Origin: Rhodospirillales bacterium
GTDB lineage: Bacteria; Pseudomonadota; Alphaproteobacteria; Rhodospirillales; Casp-alpha2
Direction of reading: 5' to 3'
Length of the DNA: 54,021 bases
Assembly: GCA_021775105.1 (NCBI GenBank)
Contig: JAJFIJ010000372.1
Location: 1 to 54,021 of the forward strand
The position numbers and the translations under genes are program-made. The notes under the pieces are model-generated. The model saw only the letters and a list, made by a program, of their open reading frames with translations. It was not told the origin of the DNA and did not search any database. Shown here piece after piece: positions 21,174 through 30,121 of this stretch (position 1 is the stretch's first letter; each line of letters opens with the position of its first letter).

Positions 21174-21193
21174 AACGCCAAGCCGTTGAAAAA

Positions 21194-21244
21194 CCTCATT
21201 TTGCTGCACTGATTTGATGCAGCATAAGGTGCAGCAATTTGAGG
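21194..21244. other. Imperfect 16-bp inverted repeat downstream of folD
   Basis: Left arm cctcattttgctgcac (21194-21209), right arm gtgcagcaatttgagg (21229-21244), 14/16 complementary. Confidence 0.55.
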
Positions 21245-21293
21245 CGGTGCAGGCGACCGCGCGGATCGCCACAAGCTTCAGTTTTGCAGATTT

Positions 21294-21671
21294 TCAGGCA
21301 GCGTCTGCCGGCGGCAACAGATTGCGCTCGGCGTTGACGCTCAGGGTTTTATCGTGGTCTCGCTGAAGGCGGGCATTACGTTCTTCCAGATGGCGAATTT
21401 CCATTTCCGCGGATTCGGCCCGACGGGTCATGTCACGCGCCCGCTTGCGTGCCCGTCCCGCTGCCAGCCATGCCGCCAGTCCGCCCCACAAAACACCGAT
21501 CATGACGGCGGCCAGGATAAGTGCGAACAGGGGTATCTCCATCGATACTGGAAACGGCCAGAAATCAACGGTCGCCGCATTCCGGTTGACAAGCGAAAAC
21601 ACAATGATCGCCAGTGCCAGGGGGACCGAGATGATCCAGGAAATGAATTTATTCAATGGTCTTGTCCACAT
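21294..21671 (-). CDS. LapA (DUF1049)-domain membrane protein
   Basis: FISWIISVPLALAIIVFSLVNRNAATVDFWPFPVSMEIPLFALILAAVMIGVLWGGLAAWL; next to ihfB. Confidence 0.82.
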   Translation of the reverse strand: MWTRPLNKFISWIISVPLALAIIVFSLVNRNAATVDFWPFPVSMEIPLFALILAAVMIGVLWGGLAAWLAAGRARKRARDMTRRAESAEMEIRHLEERNARLQRDHDKTLSVNAERNLLPPADAA

Positions 21672-21697
21672 TGGAAAAGGACAGGCTAATACGCAAT

Positions 21698-21982
21698 TCA
21701 GCTGCCCGCGTTCAGGCGTTCACGAAGCTGCTTTCCGGTTTTGAAATACGGTATATATTTTTCATCAACCTTGACGGCTTCACCGGTGCGTGGATTACGC
21801 CCCGTCCGGGCACCGCGTTCCTTTACTGAAAACGCACCAAAACCGCGTAACTCTACCCGGTCCCCATTTGCCAGCGCAGCCGTGATCTCCTCAAATATCG
21901 TCGTAACAATGCGTTCAACATCGCGTTGATACAAAAGCGGGTTCTCAGCAGCCAGAAGCGCAATCAGTTCAGATTTTGTCAT
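21698..21982 (-). CDS. ihfB: Integration host factor subunit beta
   Basis: [68 protein letters not shown]; adjacent to rpsA/sppA. Confidence 0.92.
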   Translation of the reverse strand: MTKSELIALLAAENPLLYQRDVERIVTTIFEEITAALANGDRVELRGFGAFSVKERGARTGRNPRTGEAVKVDEKYIPYFKTGKQLRERLNAGS

Positions 21983-22056
21983 GCACGCCTCCCCTATCTT
22001 TCCCCAATGTGTTACGGCCCGTTAATCCGGGACCCGGATGAATCGTCAGTCGATTC

Positions 22057-22974
22057 CTAAAGTTTCAATGCAGGGTGCCAAACAGAAATCACCCCGTCAA
22101 GTGTAAGTCGTTCTGAAAGAAGCGTTTTTCCAATCAAACCACTGACAAGATCCCGCCAGGGTTCATCTTCGTGAGAGATTTCGACATCGACAACAGGCAC
22201 CTCACCGGAGATATCTTTCTCATCCGCCAGCCATTTCAGCGCCTCTTCAAGCGCTCCCATGTCGTCAACAAGCCCGTTGGCCTTGGCCTGTCGCCCGGAG
22301 AAGACACGGCCGTCAGCCAGCGCCAGAACATCGCTCCGCCCAAGATCACGACGGGCAGTTACCATGTCGACAAACTGCTCAAAGAAATCCTTGATGACCG
22401 CTTCAATCGCTGCCCGCGCATCATCGCCAAACGGTTCCATCGGGTTCGGCTGTGCCTTCAGAGGGCCGCTTTTGATCACCTCCGGCTTGATCCCAATCGT
22501 CTTCAAAAGCTCAGTAATATCAGCGGTTTGCAAGATGACCCCTATTGATCCGGTCAGGGTTCCGGCCCGTGCAAATATGCGATCCGCAGCGATCGCCGTC
22601 ATATAGGCAGCCGAAGTTGCCGTTCCGCCCATCAACGCGACTACGGGTTTTTTCGCAGCGACTTTACGCAGTTGACCATACAGCGATTCGCCGCCAACGA
22701 AAGTGCCGCCGGGACTGTCGATGGTGACGAGCAACGCCTTGACGTGTTCGTCTTCGGCGATTTCGGTAAGGACCTGATCACGGTATGGATCATCCAGAAT
22801 GATCCCCTCAACGGCAATTCTGGCAATCCGGTCACCTTTGCCGGGGAGGCCGCCAAACCGTCCGAAAGCGACGATGATAGCCAACGCCACCGCGCTGACA
22901 CCAAGAATCCGCCAAAAGATCAGGCGCCGCTTCAAGCGGCGCCTGTCAATAATTGCGTCTGACTGAATTGACAT
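22057..22974 (-). CDS. sppA: Signal peptide peptidase SppA
   Basis: VTIDSPGGTFVGGESLYGQLRKVAAKKPVVALMGGTATSAAYMTAIAADRIFARAGTLTGSIGVI. Confidence 0.9.
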   Translation of the reverse strand: MSIQSDAIIDRRRLKRRLIFWRILGVSAVALAIIVAFGRFGGLPGKGDRIARIAVEGIILDDPYRDQVLTEIAEDEHVKALLVTIDSPGGTFVGGESLYGQLRKVAAKKPVVALMGGTATSAAYMTAIAADRIFARAGTLTGSIGVILQTADITELLKTIGIKPEVIKSGPLKAQPNPMEPFGDDARAAIEAVIKDFFEQFVDMVTARRDLGRSDVLALADGRVFSGRQAKANGLVDDMGALEEALKWLADEKDISGEVPVVDVEISHEDEPWRDLVSGLIGKTLLSERLTLDGVISVWHPALKL

Positions 22975-23033
22975 ATTTACGGTCCCGCAGTTCCGTCCGG
23001 ACCAAAGGCCCGGCGGGACTGCGTTCCTCTAGT

Positions 23034-24959
23034 TCAGCCGTCTTCGCCATCAGCAGCTTCAGCCGCCGGGGCGTCATCGTCGGCTTTGGCCTTGGCTTTT
23101 TTCGGTGCCGCCTTCTTCTTGGCAGGCTTGGCTTCGGCGTCAGCCTCATCGCTGGCTTCTTCCTTGGCTTTCTTGGGAGCAGCTTTTTTAGCGGCTGCCT
23201 TTTTAGCCGGTTTTTTCTCTTCTTTCTCTTCCTTGACAACGGCTGAGTCGGCTTTTTCTGCCAGAGCGGCACCCAGAATATCACCAAGCGAGGCGCCGGA
23301 GTCGGATGACCCATAAGCCTGCATGGCCGCTTTTTCTTCCTGAGCTTCAAGAGCCTTGATGGAAAGTGTCAGACGGCGGCTGGATTTGTCGATCTGGGTG
23401 ATCTTGGCATCCAGTTTTTCACCGGCGGCAAAACGGTCGGGACGCTGTTCTGAACGCTCGCGACTCAGTTCGGATTTACGGATAAAACCCTGGGCCATAT
23501 CATTGACCGAAACTTCAATGCCATTGTCGACAATCGCCGTTACCGTGCAGGTCACAACAGCGCCCTTCTTCAGGCCGTCGGTGCTGGATTCAAACGGATC
23601 GGCACCAAGCTGTTTAACACCCAACGAAATCCGCTCTTTTTCAACATCAACGTCAAGAACCTTGGCCTTGACCGTATCGCCTTTGTTGTAATCGGCAAGG
23701 GCTTCTTCGCCGGTTTTTTCCCAGCTCAGATCGGACAGGTGAGCCATGCCGTCGATTTCACCTTCAAGACCGATGAACAGACCAAACTCGGTGATGTTCT
23801 TGACCTCGCCCTCGACTTCCGTGCCAACCGGGTGGCGCGCAGCAAAGGAATCCCACGGGTTGTCCATGCACTGCTTGAGGCCAAGCGAGATGCGGCGTTT
23901 TTCCGGATCGGCATCAAGGACCATGACTTCCACTTCCTGGGAAGTCGAAACGATCTTGCCCGGATGAACGTTCTTTTTGGTCCAGCTCATTTCAGAAACG
24001 TGGACAAGCCCTTCAACGCCAGCTTCCAGTTCAACAAATGCACCATAATCGGTGATGTTGGTGACGCGGCCTGTAAGGCGGGTCTCGGTCGGGTATTTGG
24101 CGCCAACGCCTTCCCACGGATCGGCTTCAAGCTGCTTCATGCCAAGCGAAATACGCTGGGTTTCGGCGTTGAAACGGATCACCTGAACCTTGATGGTCTC
24201 GCCAATCTGCAAAGCTTCCGACGGATGGTTGATGCGCTTCCAGGCAATGTCCGTGACATGCAGCAGGCCATCAACACCACCGAGATCAACAAAGGCACCG
24301 TAATCGGTGATGTTCTTGACCACACCTTCAAGGATCTGACCTTCAGTCAGCTGGGAAATCAGTTCCGAACGGGCTTCCGAGCGGCTTTCTTCCAGAACCG
24401 CACGGCGTGAGACAACGATGTTGTTGCGCTGGGCATCCATTTTCAGAATCTGGAATGGTTGCGGTGTACCCATAAGCGGGCCAATGTCGCGAACCGGACG
24501 GATATCAACCTGCGATCCCGGCAGGAAGGCAACAGCGCCCGCCAGATCAACAATAAAGCCGCCTTTGACGCGACCGAAGATAACACCGTTTACACGAACA
24601 TTGTCAGTGAAGGATTTTTCCAGTTCGATCCAGGCTTCTTCGCGACGCGCTTTTTCGCGGCTCAGGCGAATGATACCTTCGCGGTCTTCGTAGCGTTCGA
24701 CATAAACGTCAACATCGTCGCCAACGTTCAGTTCGAGATCCTGACCGGGGGTGCCAAATTCTTTCAGCGGCACGCGACCTTCTGATTTAAGTCCGACGTC
24801 GACAACGGCAACGTCGTTCTCAACGGCGAGGATGGTGCCTTTCAGCACACGGCCTTCAAAGCCCTGTTCACCGATACTTTCTTCAAGAAGATCTGCAAAA
24901 TTCTCTGTCATAGGGGGGAGTTCACTGCCGCCAGCGGCGGTCTGTTTGGCTGGAGCCAT
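23034..24959 (-). CDS. rpsA: 30S ribosomal protein S1 with Lys/Ala-rich C-terminal tail
   Basis: Multiple S1 repeats (GVVKNITDYGAFVDLGGVDGLLHVTDIAWKRI etc.); ATG at 24959 starts MAPAKQTAAGG...; unusual tail KKPAKKAAAKKAAPKKAK.... Confidence 0.95.
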   Translation of the reverse strand: MAPAKQTAAGGSELPPMTENFADLLEESIGEQGFEGRVLKGTILAVENDVAVVDVGLKSEGRVPLKEFGTPGQDLELNVGDDVDVYVERYEDREGIIRLSREKARREEAWIELEKSFTDNVRVNGVIFGRVKGGFIVDLAGAVAFLPGSQVDIRPVRDIGPLMGTPQPFQILKMDAQRNNIVVSRRAVLEESRSEARSELISQLTEGQILEGVVKNITDYGAFVDLGGVDGLLHVTDIAWKRINHPSEALQIGETIKVQVIRFNAETQRISLGMKQLEADPWEGVGAKYPTETRLTGRVTNITDYGAFVELEAGVEGLVHVSEMSWTKKNVHPGKIVSTSQEVEVMVLDADPEKRRISLGLKQCMDNPWDSFAARHPVGTEVEGEVKNITEFGLFIGLEGEIDGMAHLSDLSWEKTGEEALADYNKGDTVKAKVLDVDVEKERISLGVKQLGADPFESSTDGLKKGAVVTCTVTAIVDNGIEVSVNDMAQGFIRKSELSRERSEQRPDRFAAGEKLDAKITQIDKSSRRLTLSIKALEAQEEKAAMQAYGSSDSGASLGDILGAALAEKADSAVVKEEKEEKKPAKKAAAKKAAPKKAKEEASDEADAEAKPAKKKAAPKKAKAKADDDAPAAEAADGEDG

Positions 24960-25091
24960 CGGGTAGTCCTTTCGTTTAGTTTCTGGCCGACCGGTTGGTT
25001 CCGGTGGTCTCAAAAATGATCCAAATCCGCAAGTCCCGGCGTTTCGCCGATACGGGGTGAATAGCGACCCTCTCAGTTTTTAAGAGGGTTA

Positions 25092-25724
25092 TCAGGTCCT
25101 GGAATTTACGAACTCAAGAGCCTCGGCAAAAGCCTGCTCGGCATCCAGATCACTGGTATCAAGCAATCTGGCATCCGCCGCCGTTTCCAGTGGAGAGGTT
25201 ACGCGCGACGAATCGCGGGCATCACGCTCCTTCATATCTTCCAAAACGCGGGCATATATAGCTTCACTGCCCCGACCAAGCAACTCCTTTAATCGCCGTT
25301 CTGCGCGGACTTCCGCGCTTGCCGTTACAAACAGCTTGACCGGGGCATCGGGACAGACGACGGTTCCGATGTCGCGACCGTCAAGGACGGCGCCATTTGT
25401 GCCGCCTGGGGGCGTCGCGGCGAAGTCCCGCTGAAACTGCAAAAGGGCTGCACGCACACCAGGAATGGCAGAAACCTTGGACGCCGCCTGTCCGACATCT
25501 TCCGTCCGCAAGCCATCTGCGTTCAGGTCATCGGCTGTCAGGTTTTCCGCCACCCTGGTCGCAAATTCCACATCCTCCGCATCACCGCCCTGATCAAGAA
25601 CCCTTTTTCCGGTCGCCCGGTAAAGCAATCCGGTGTCGAGATAAGCGAGATTGAAGTGTTTGGCCATGCGCCGGGCCATCGTACCTTTTCCGGCCGCCGC
25701 CGGACCATCAATCGCAATGATCAT
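25092..25724 (-). CDS. cmk: Cytidylate kinase
   Basis: MIIAIDGPAAAGKGTMARRMAKHFNLAYLDTGLLYRATG. Confidence 0.95.
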   Translation of the reverse strand: MIIAIDGPAAAGKGTMARRMAKHFNLAYLDTGLLYRATGKRVLDQGGDAEDVEFATRVAENLTADDLNADGLRTEDVGQAASKVSAIPGVRAALLQFQRDFAATPPGGTNGAVLDGRDIGTVVCPDAPVKLFVTASAEVRAERRLKELLGRGSEAIYARVLEDMKERDARDSSRVTSPLETAADARLLDTSDLDAEQAFAEALEFVNSRT

Positions 25725-25761
25725 GTGTCATTCCTTATAAATCTCCGTTGGAGTGATATCG

Positions 25762-27087
25762 TCATACGCTACTCATTTTGCCGCCGAGACCGTTCATCAG
25801 GTCAGCAAAGCCGGGAAAACTGGTATCAATGGGAGAGCCGTCATCAATCATCATCGGCTGATCAGTGACCATGCCGAGAACCAGAAACGCCATGGCGATG
25901 CGATGATCAAGGTCGGCTTCGATCATGGCACCGCCTTTGGGGGGATGCCCGGTTCCATGAACGATCAGGGAATCCTCCGTTTCTTCAACCCCAACTCCGG
26001 CCAGGGTCAGTCCGTTGGCGACGGCGGCAAGCCGGTCGCTTTCCTTGACCCGAAGTTCGGCCAGCCCGTTCATCCGCGTTGTCCCGTTGGCGCAGGCCGC
26101 CGCAACGGCAAGGACCGGGTATTCATCAATCATTGATGGCGCGCGCCGGGCAGGCACATCTACACCTTTCAGCATACTCGCCGTTACCATCAGATCAGCC
26201 AGTTGATCACCCGCGCCACCCTGGCGGTTGTCGATCGATATCAACGCTCCCATTTCCTGCAAAGTCGTGATCAGGCCGGCGCGCAACGGATTAATGCCGA
26301 CGCCGCTCAACCTGATTTTCGATCCCTTGACCAGTAGCGCTGCAACCATCGGAAAGGCGGCTGAGGAAATATCACCGGGAACGACGATATCTGCCGCTTC
26401 CAGTTCGGGCTGCCCGGTCAGGGTAATCTGTCTTGAACCATCGTCCTGATCTTCAACAATGATTTCAGCGCCAAAGTGGCGCAGCATCAGTTCGGAGTGA
26501 TCGCGGGTCGGCTGGGGTTCGATCACGGTGGTTTTGCCGGGTGCATTCAGACCGGCCAGCAACACCGCCGATTTCACTTGGGCCGATGCCACAGGCAACG
26601 TATAACAGACAGGCAGAAGCGTTTTCGGGCCGGTTACGGTAATCGGTAAACGACCGCCTTCGCGCGACGTGAACTGAATGCCCATTTCGCCAAGTGGCGA
26701 CATGATCCGGTTCATCGGACGGCGACAAAGCGATGCATCGCCGGAAAATGTTGTGGCGAAAGCATGACCGCCTGCCAAACCCATCAACAAACGAACAGCC
26801 GTTCCGGAATTTCCCAAATCCAGAACCTCGGCGGGCTCACGTAAACCGCCGACACCGCGCCCGACGACCCGCCACGTGCCATCATCATCGCGACAAACAT
26901 CCGCGCCAAATGCGCGCATCGCATCGGCCGTTGCCAGTACGTCCTCACCTTCCAGAAGTCCAGTAATCCGGGTTTCGCCGATCGCCGACCCGCCCAACAT
27001 CAATGCCCTGTGGGATATTGATTTGTCTCCGGGAACCCGAACCTCGCCAGCGAGCGAAGAAGACTGTTGCGAACGAATTGCGCTCAA
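25762..27087 (-). CDS. aroA: 3-phosphoshikimate 1-carboxyvinyltransferase; probable TTG start near 27087
   Basis: [33 protein letters not shown]...[16 protein letters not shown]. The ORF-track upstream extension is not plausible. Confidence 0.9.
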   Translation of the reverse strand: MSAIRSQQSSSLAGEVRVPGDKSISHRALMLGGSAIGETRITGLLEGEDVLATADAMRAFGADVCRDDDGTWRVVGRGVGGLREPAEVLDLGNSGTAVRLLMGLAGGHAFATTFSGDASLCRRPMNRIMSPLGEMGIQFTSREGGRLPITVTGPKTLLPVCYTLPVASAQVKSAVLLAGLNAPGKTTVIEPQPTRDHSELMLRHFGAEIIVEDQDDGSRQITLTGQPELEAADIVVPGDISSAAFPMVAALLVKGSKIRLSGVGINPLRAGLITTLQEMGALISIDNRQGGAGDQLADLMVTASMLKGVDVPARRAPSMIDEYPVLAVAAACANGTTRMNGLAELRVKESDRLAAVANGLTLAGVGVEETEDSLIVHGTGHPPKGGAMIEADLDHRIAMAFLVLGMVTDQPMMIDDGSPIDTSFPGFADLMNGLGGKMSSV

Positions 27088-27341
27088 CCGATTGCCCCTT
27101 GTTTTGACAGTCCGGCGCTGACCGCACGGACTCAGAAATTCATCTCGACTGCGCCGCTCTCTATCACGGATTTCGGGCGGTTTACAGGCTTTGTATGCTA
27201 TTGTGGCGTTGTCCCGATATTTACGGCGTAAAGGAAATTTGAAAAATACGTATTTTTGGTTTTGACAGATGCTTCTGAAAATGGCAATTGGCACATTATC
27301 AAGTAATGTCTTATGCAAAATGATCAGTCGGAGAATAGAGC

Positions 27342-27719
27342 GTGGCGAAAACGGATTTGGGAAAAAAGCACGTCTGCCAGAGCTGCGGTGCACCTTTTTA
27401 TGATCTTAACCGCAAGCCTGCCGTTTGCCCCAAGTGTGATACGGAAGTGGTGATCGCGGTTGCCAAGGCACGAAAAGCAGCCCCTGAGAAAGCCAAACCT
27501 GCGGACAAAAATCCTGCGGAAGATAAAGAAACTGAAGAAACCGAAGAAATTGAGGATATCGATGACATTGATGTTCTTGATGATGATGATGACGATCTCG
27601 CCGATGACGACGAAGATGACGATCTGATTGAGGACGCATCCGATCTCGGCGCGGACGACGATGACATGTCGGAAGTCAAGGAACACATCGATCTTGGCGT
27701 CGAAGACGATAAAGACTGA
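27342..27719 (+). CDS. TIGR02300 / FYDLN acid-domain protein
   Basis: [32 protein letters not shown] followed by a highly acidic tail. Confidence 0.9.
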   Translation: MAKTDLGKKHVCQSCGAPFYDLNRKPAVCPKCDTEVVIAVAKARKAAPEKAKPADKNPAEDKETEETEEIEDIDDIDVLDDDDDDLADDDEDDDLIEDASDLGADDDDMSEVKEHIDLGVEDDKD

Positions 27720-27845
27720 GGTGACGCAACACCCGGAGCGGCTAACCTAAATTGCCGTCCGCTCCGGTTTTTGCTTGCCATCGAAGGGCAAGCAGCCGTA
27801 TTTTCCGCTCCGGCGAACCCAACGCCGTCAGTTTAATATACTTAA

Positions 27846-27921
27846 GGGGCCGTAGCTCAGTTGGGAGAGCGCAACACTGGCAGTGTTGAGGTCGTCGGTT
27901 CGATCCCGATCGGCTCCACCA
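27846..27921 (+). tRNA. tRNA-Ala (anticodon GGC), reconstituted by island integration
   Basis: ggggccgtagctcagttgggagagcgcaacactggcagtgttgaggtcgtcggttcgatcccgatcggctccacca; G3:U70; anticodon loop CTGGCAG. Confidence 0.96.
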
Positions 27922-28891
27922 TCAGAACCCCAAGGGAAACCTTGGGGTTTTGTCCGTTTGGGGTCTCGTCTTCTTTTGGGCTTTCTAGCCCCAGTGTGCC
28001 CAAATCGTGCCCATAGCTGTTAAGCGCAACAATAGCCCGCTCCTGAAACTCAGGTGCGAGATGCGAATAACGCTGAACCATGGTCAATGATTTGTGCCCG
28101 GTCATGTGCATCACGTCGTACAGGGGCAAGCCCTGCTGTACGAGGCGGGAGGCGAATGTATGGCGCAAATCATGAAAACGCACATCTTCCAAACCCGCTT
28201 TCTTGCGGGCGCGGTCATAAGCCGTTTTCACGTCTTTCAAGGGCCTTCCATTGTAGGTGAACACTGGTCCGCTATTCTTCGCCACCAGAATGTGCAGGGC
28301 ACGTTCTGTAAGCCTGACGGAACGGTCTTCACCATTCTTGGTTTCAATGAACGTGACCCGGCCATTGGGCAAATCCACATATCGCCAATCCAGTTTGAAC
28401 AGTTCCGAACGGCGTCCGCCCGTATCAAGGGCAAAAGCAATCAAAAGCCTTAACCTTTTCGGCGCGGCATTCAATAACCGCTGTTCCTCTGCCAAAGTCA
28501 GCCAGCGTGTGCGGCCTTTGGGTAACTTCACTTTTGGAAATACTGGCAATTTCACCAAGTCACCTTCGTTTTTAGCCTTGTTCAAGATTGCTTTAAGGAC
28601 TGCCAAGTCCCGGTGCAATGTCGCTTCTTTCACTTTCAGACGTCGTTTATCGGCAAAATCCCGAACCCGTTTTGCATCAATTTCGGTCAGCATATATGAG
28701 CCGAATTCATCCAAAATCATTTGCAACTGGTACTGATGGCTTCCTTTGTAACCATTAGGGCTTTCCCGTTTCTTCGCTTCCGCATATCCCGTACACTCTG
28801 TCACAAGTGCGGTAAGCGTTGGGGCGTGTTGCGGATTGACCGGGATTTCTGAATAGCTACACTTAGCCGTCACGCAATGGGAGGACGGCAC
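27857..28891 (-). CDS. Site-specific tyrosine recombinase/integrase; apparent 5' truncation/fusion with CRISPR array, 3' end extends into the tRNA
   Basis: Catalytic residues in context: TGGRRSEL (R), ETKNGED (K), FHDLRHTFASR (HxxR), TGHKS (H), VQRYSHL (Y). C-terminus MVEPIGIEPTTSTLPVLRSPN is antisense tRNA; N-terminal CSYSEIPVNPQ is translated CRISPR repeat. Confidence 0.88.
   Translation of the reverse strand: MPSSHCVTAKCSYSEIPVNPQHAPTLTALVTECTGYAEAKKRESPNGYKGSHQYQLQMILDEFGSYMLTEIDAKRVRDFADKRRLKVKEATLHRDLAVLKAILNKAKNEGDLVKLPVFPKVKLPKGRTRWLTLAEEQRLLNAAPKRLRLLIAFALDTGGRRSELFKLDWRYVDLPNGRVTFIETKNGEDRSVRLTERALHILVAKNSGPVFTYNGRPLKDVKTAYDRARKKAGLEDVRFHDLRHTFASRLVQQGLPLYDVMHMTGHKSLTMVQRYSHLAPEFQERAIVALNSYGHDLGTLGLESPKEDETPNGQNPKVSLGVLMVEPIGIEPTTSTLPVLRSPN
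27875..27921 (+). repeat. attL core (47-bp direct repeat, tRNA 3' part)
   Basis: cactggcagtgttgaggtcgtcggttcgatcccgatcggctccacca, identical to 34898-34944. Confidence 0.9.
27928..27951 (+). terminator. Island-borne terminator downstream of tRNA-Ala(GGC)
   Basis: ccccaagg-gaaa-ccttgggg followed by tttt. Confidence 0.8.
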
Positions 28892-30049
28892 CAGTTGCGG
28901 ATTGACCGGGATTTCTGAATAGCTACACTCTTCCTTGTCAGTACAAGTTCGTCGTCGGCGTTGCGGATTGACCGGGATTTCTGAATAGCTACACTTGTTG
29001 CCGTGGCGTTGAAAGCTTGCCCTAAGTTGCGGATTGACCGGGATTTCTGAATAGCTACACTATGGCCGCCGCGCCACTATATCCAACTGTCGTTGCGGAT
29101 TGACCGGGATTTCTGAATAGCTACACTCTCTATGGGAGCTTCTCGACAAACTACTCCGTTGCGGATTGACCGGGATTTCTGAATAGCTACACTTCGGTTG
29201 GCGCTACAAACACGGGCGCGGTGTTGCGGATTGACCGGGATTTCTGAATAGCTACACTTCACGGAAGTCTTCATGAGGTAGCCTGTATGTTGCGGATTGA
29301 CCGGGATTTCTGAATAGCTACACTTGTTGCAGTCGGCTAGGGCGTACATTCTAGGTTGCGGATTGACCGGGATTTCTGAATAGCTACACTGACACTGGGG
29401 TCTTCCATAACAAAGCCCCCGTTGCGGATTGACCGGGATTTCTGAATAGCTACACTATTGACGTTCCCGGTAACCCGTTTGCACTGTTGCGGATTGACCG
29501 GGATTTCTGAATAGCTACACTAAAATCCAAACTGATGGTTACGGTTCGGGAGTTGCGGATTGACCGGGATTTCTGAATAGCTACACTCCCGGCCATCGGT
29601 GCATGTTGTGACGCTGGGTTGCGGATTGACCGGGATTTCTGAATAGCTACACTGGCGCGATGACGGATCAGCAAGACCCTTGTGTTGCGGATTGACCGGG
29701 ATTTCTGAATAGCTACACTACCGGATGGCATGGTGCGGTTTCTGTTTGAGTTGCGGATTGACCGGGATTTCTGAATAGCTACACTTGCTGATGAACAATA
29801 CGCAATCATTGATTTGTTGCGGATTGACCGGGATTTCTGAATAGCTACACTCATCAGCGCCAAGTTGAGCATGACGCCTACGTTGCGGATTGACCGGGAT
29901 TTCTGAATAGCTACACTGGAGATTGTTTATCCACTCGTTCCATCGCTGTTGCGGATTGACCGGGATTTCTGAATAGCTACACTAGGATAGCTCGCTTCAC
30001 ACTCAATTCCCCTGTTGCGGATTGACCGGGATTTCTGAATAGCTACACT
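28828..30049 (+). CRISPR. CRISPR array, 19 identical 36-bp repeats, 18 spacers (sixteen 30 bp, two 29 bp)
   Basis: Repeat gttgcggattgaccgggatttctgaatagctacact starts at 28828, 28894, 28960, 29026, 29092, 29158, 29223, 29289, 29355, 29421, 29486, 29552, 29618, 29684, 29750, 29816, 29882, 29948 and 30014. Confidence 0.99.
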
Positions 30050-30053
30050 AGAT

Positions 30054-30091
30054 AGGCGCTAACCGATTGAAAAAAAGGTCGGTTAGCGCCT
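30054..30091. other. Strong inverted repeat between CRISPR array and cas2 (possible terminator between convergent units)
   Basis: aggcgctaaccga / tcggttagcgcct, 13-bp perfect stem, 12-nt A-rich loop. Confidence 0.75.
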
Positions 30092-30121
30092 TTCGTGATT
30101 CAAAAACTAATCTAGCCATGG

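Noticed and set aside
27088-27393. Upstream extension of the aroA ORF to 27393
   Set aside because: The homologous N-terminus starts at about [19 protein letters not shown]; the extension overlaps the divergent FYDLN gene and lacks recognisable sequence.
29077-29872. ORF-track entries 29077..29349 and 29450..29872 (minus) encoding a tandem-repeat protein (SVAIQKSRSIRN / CSYSEIPVNPQ)
   Set aside because: These are translations of CRISPR repeats; the 66-bp periodicity keeps frames open by chance. Not treated as genes, although the in-frame link to int is reported separately.
30092-30119. Tiny ORF MARLVFESRKALTDLFFQSVSAYLV starting just after the cas2 stop (minus), considered as the missing integrase N-terminus
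   Set aside because: The sequence is mostly the hairpin and ends at a stop in repeat 19; it does not resemble an integrase arm-binding domain.
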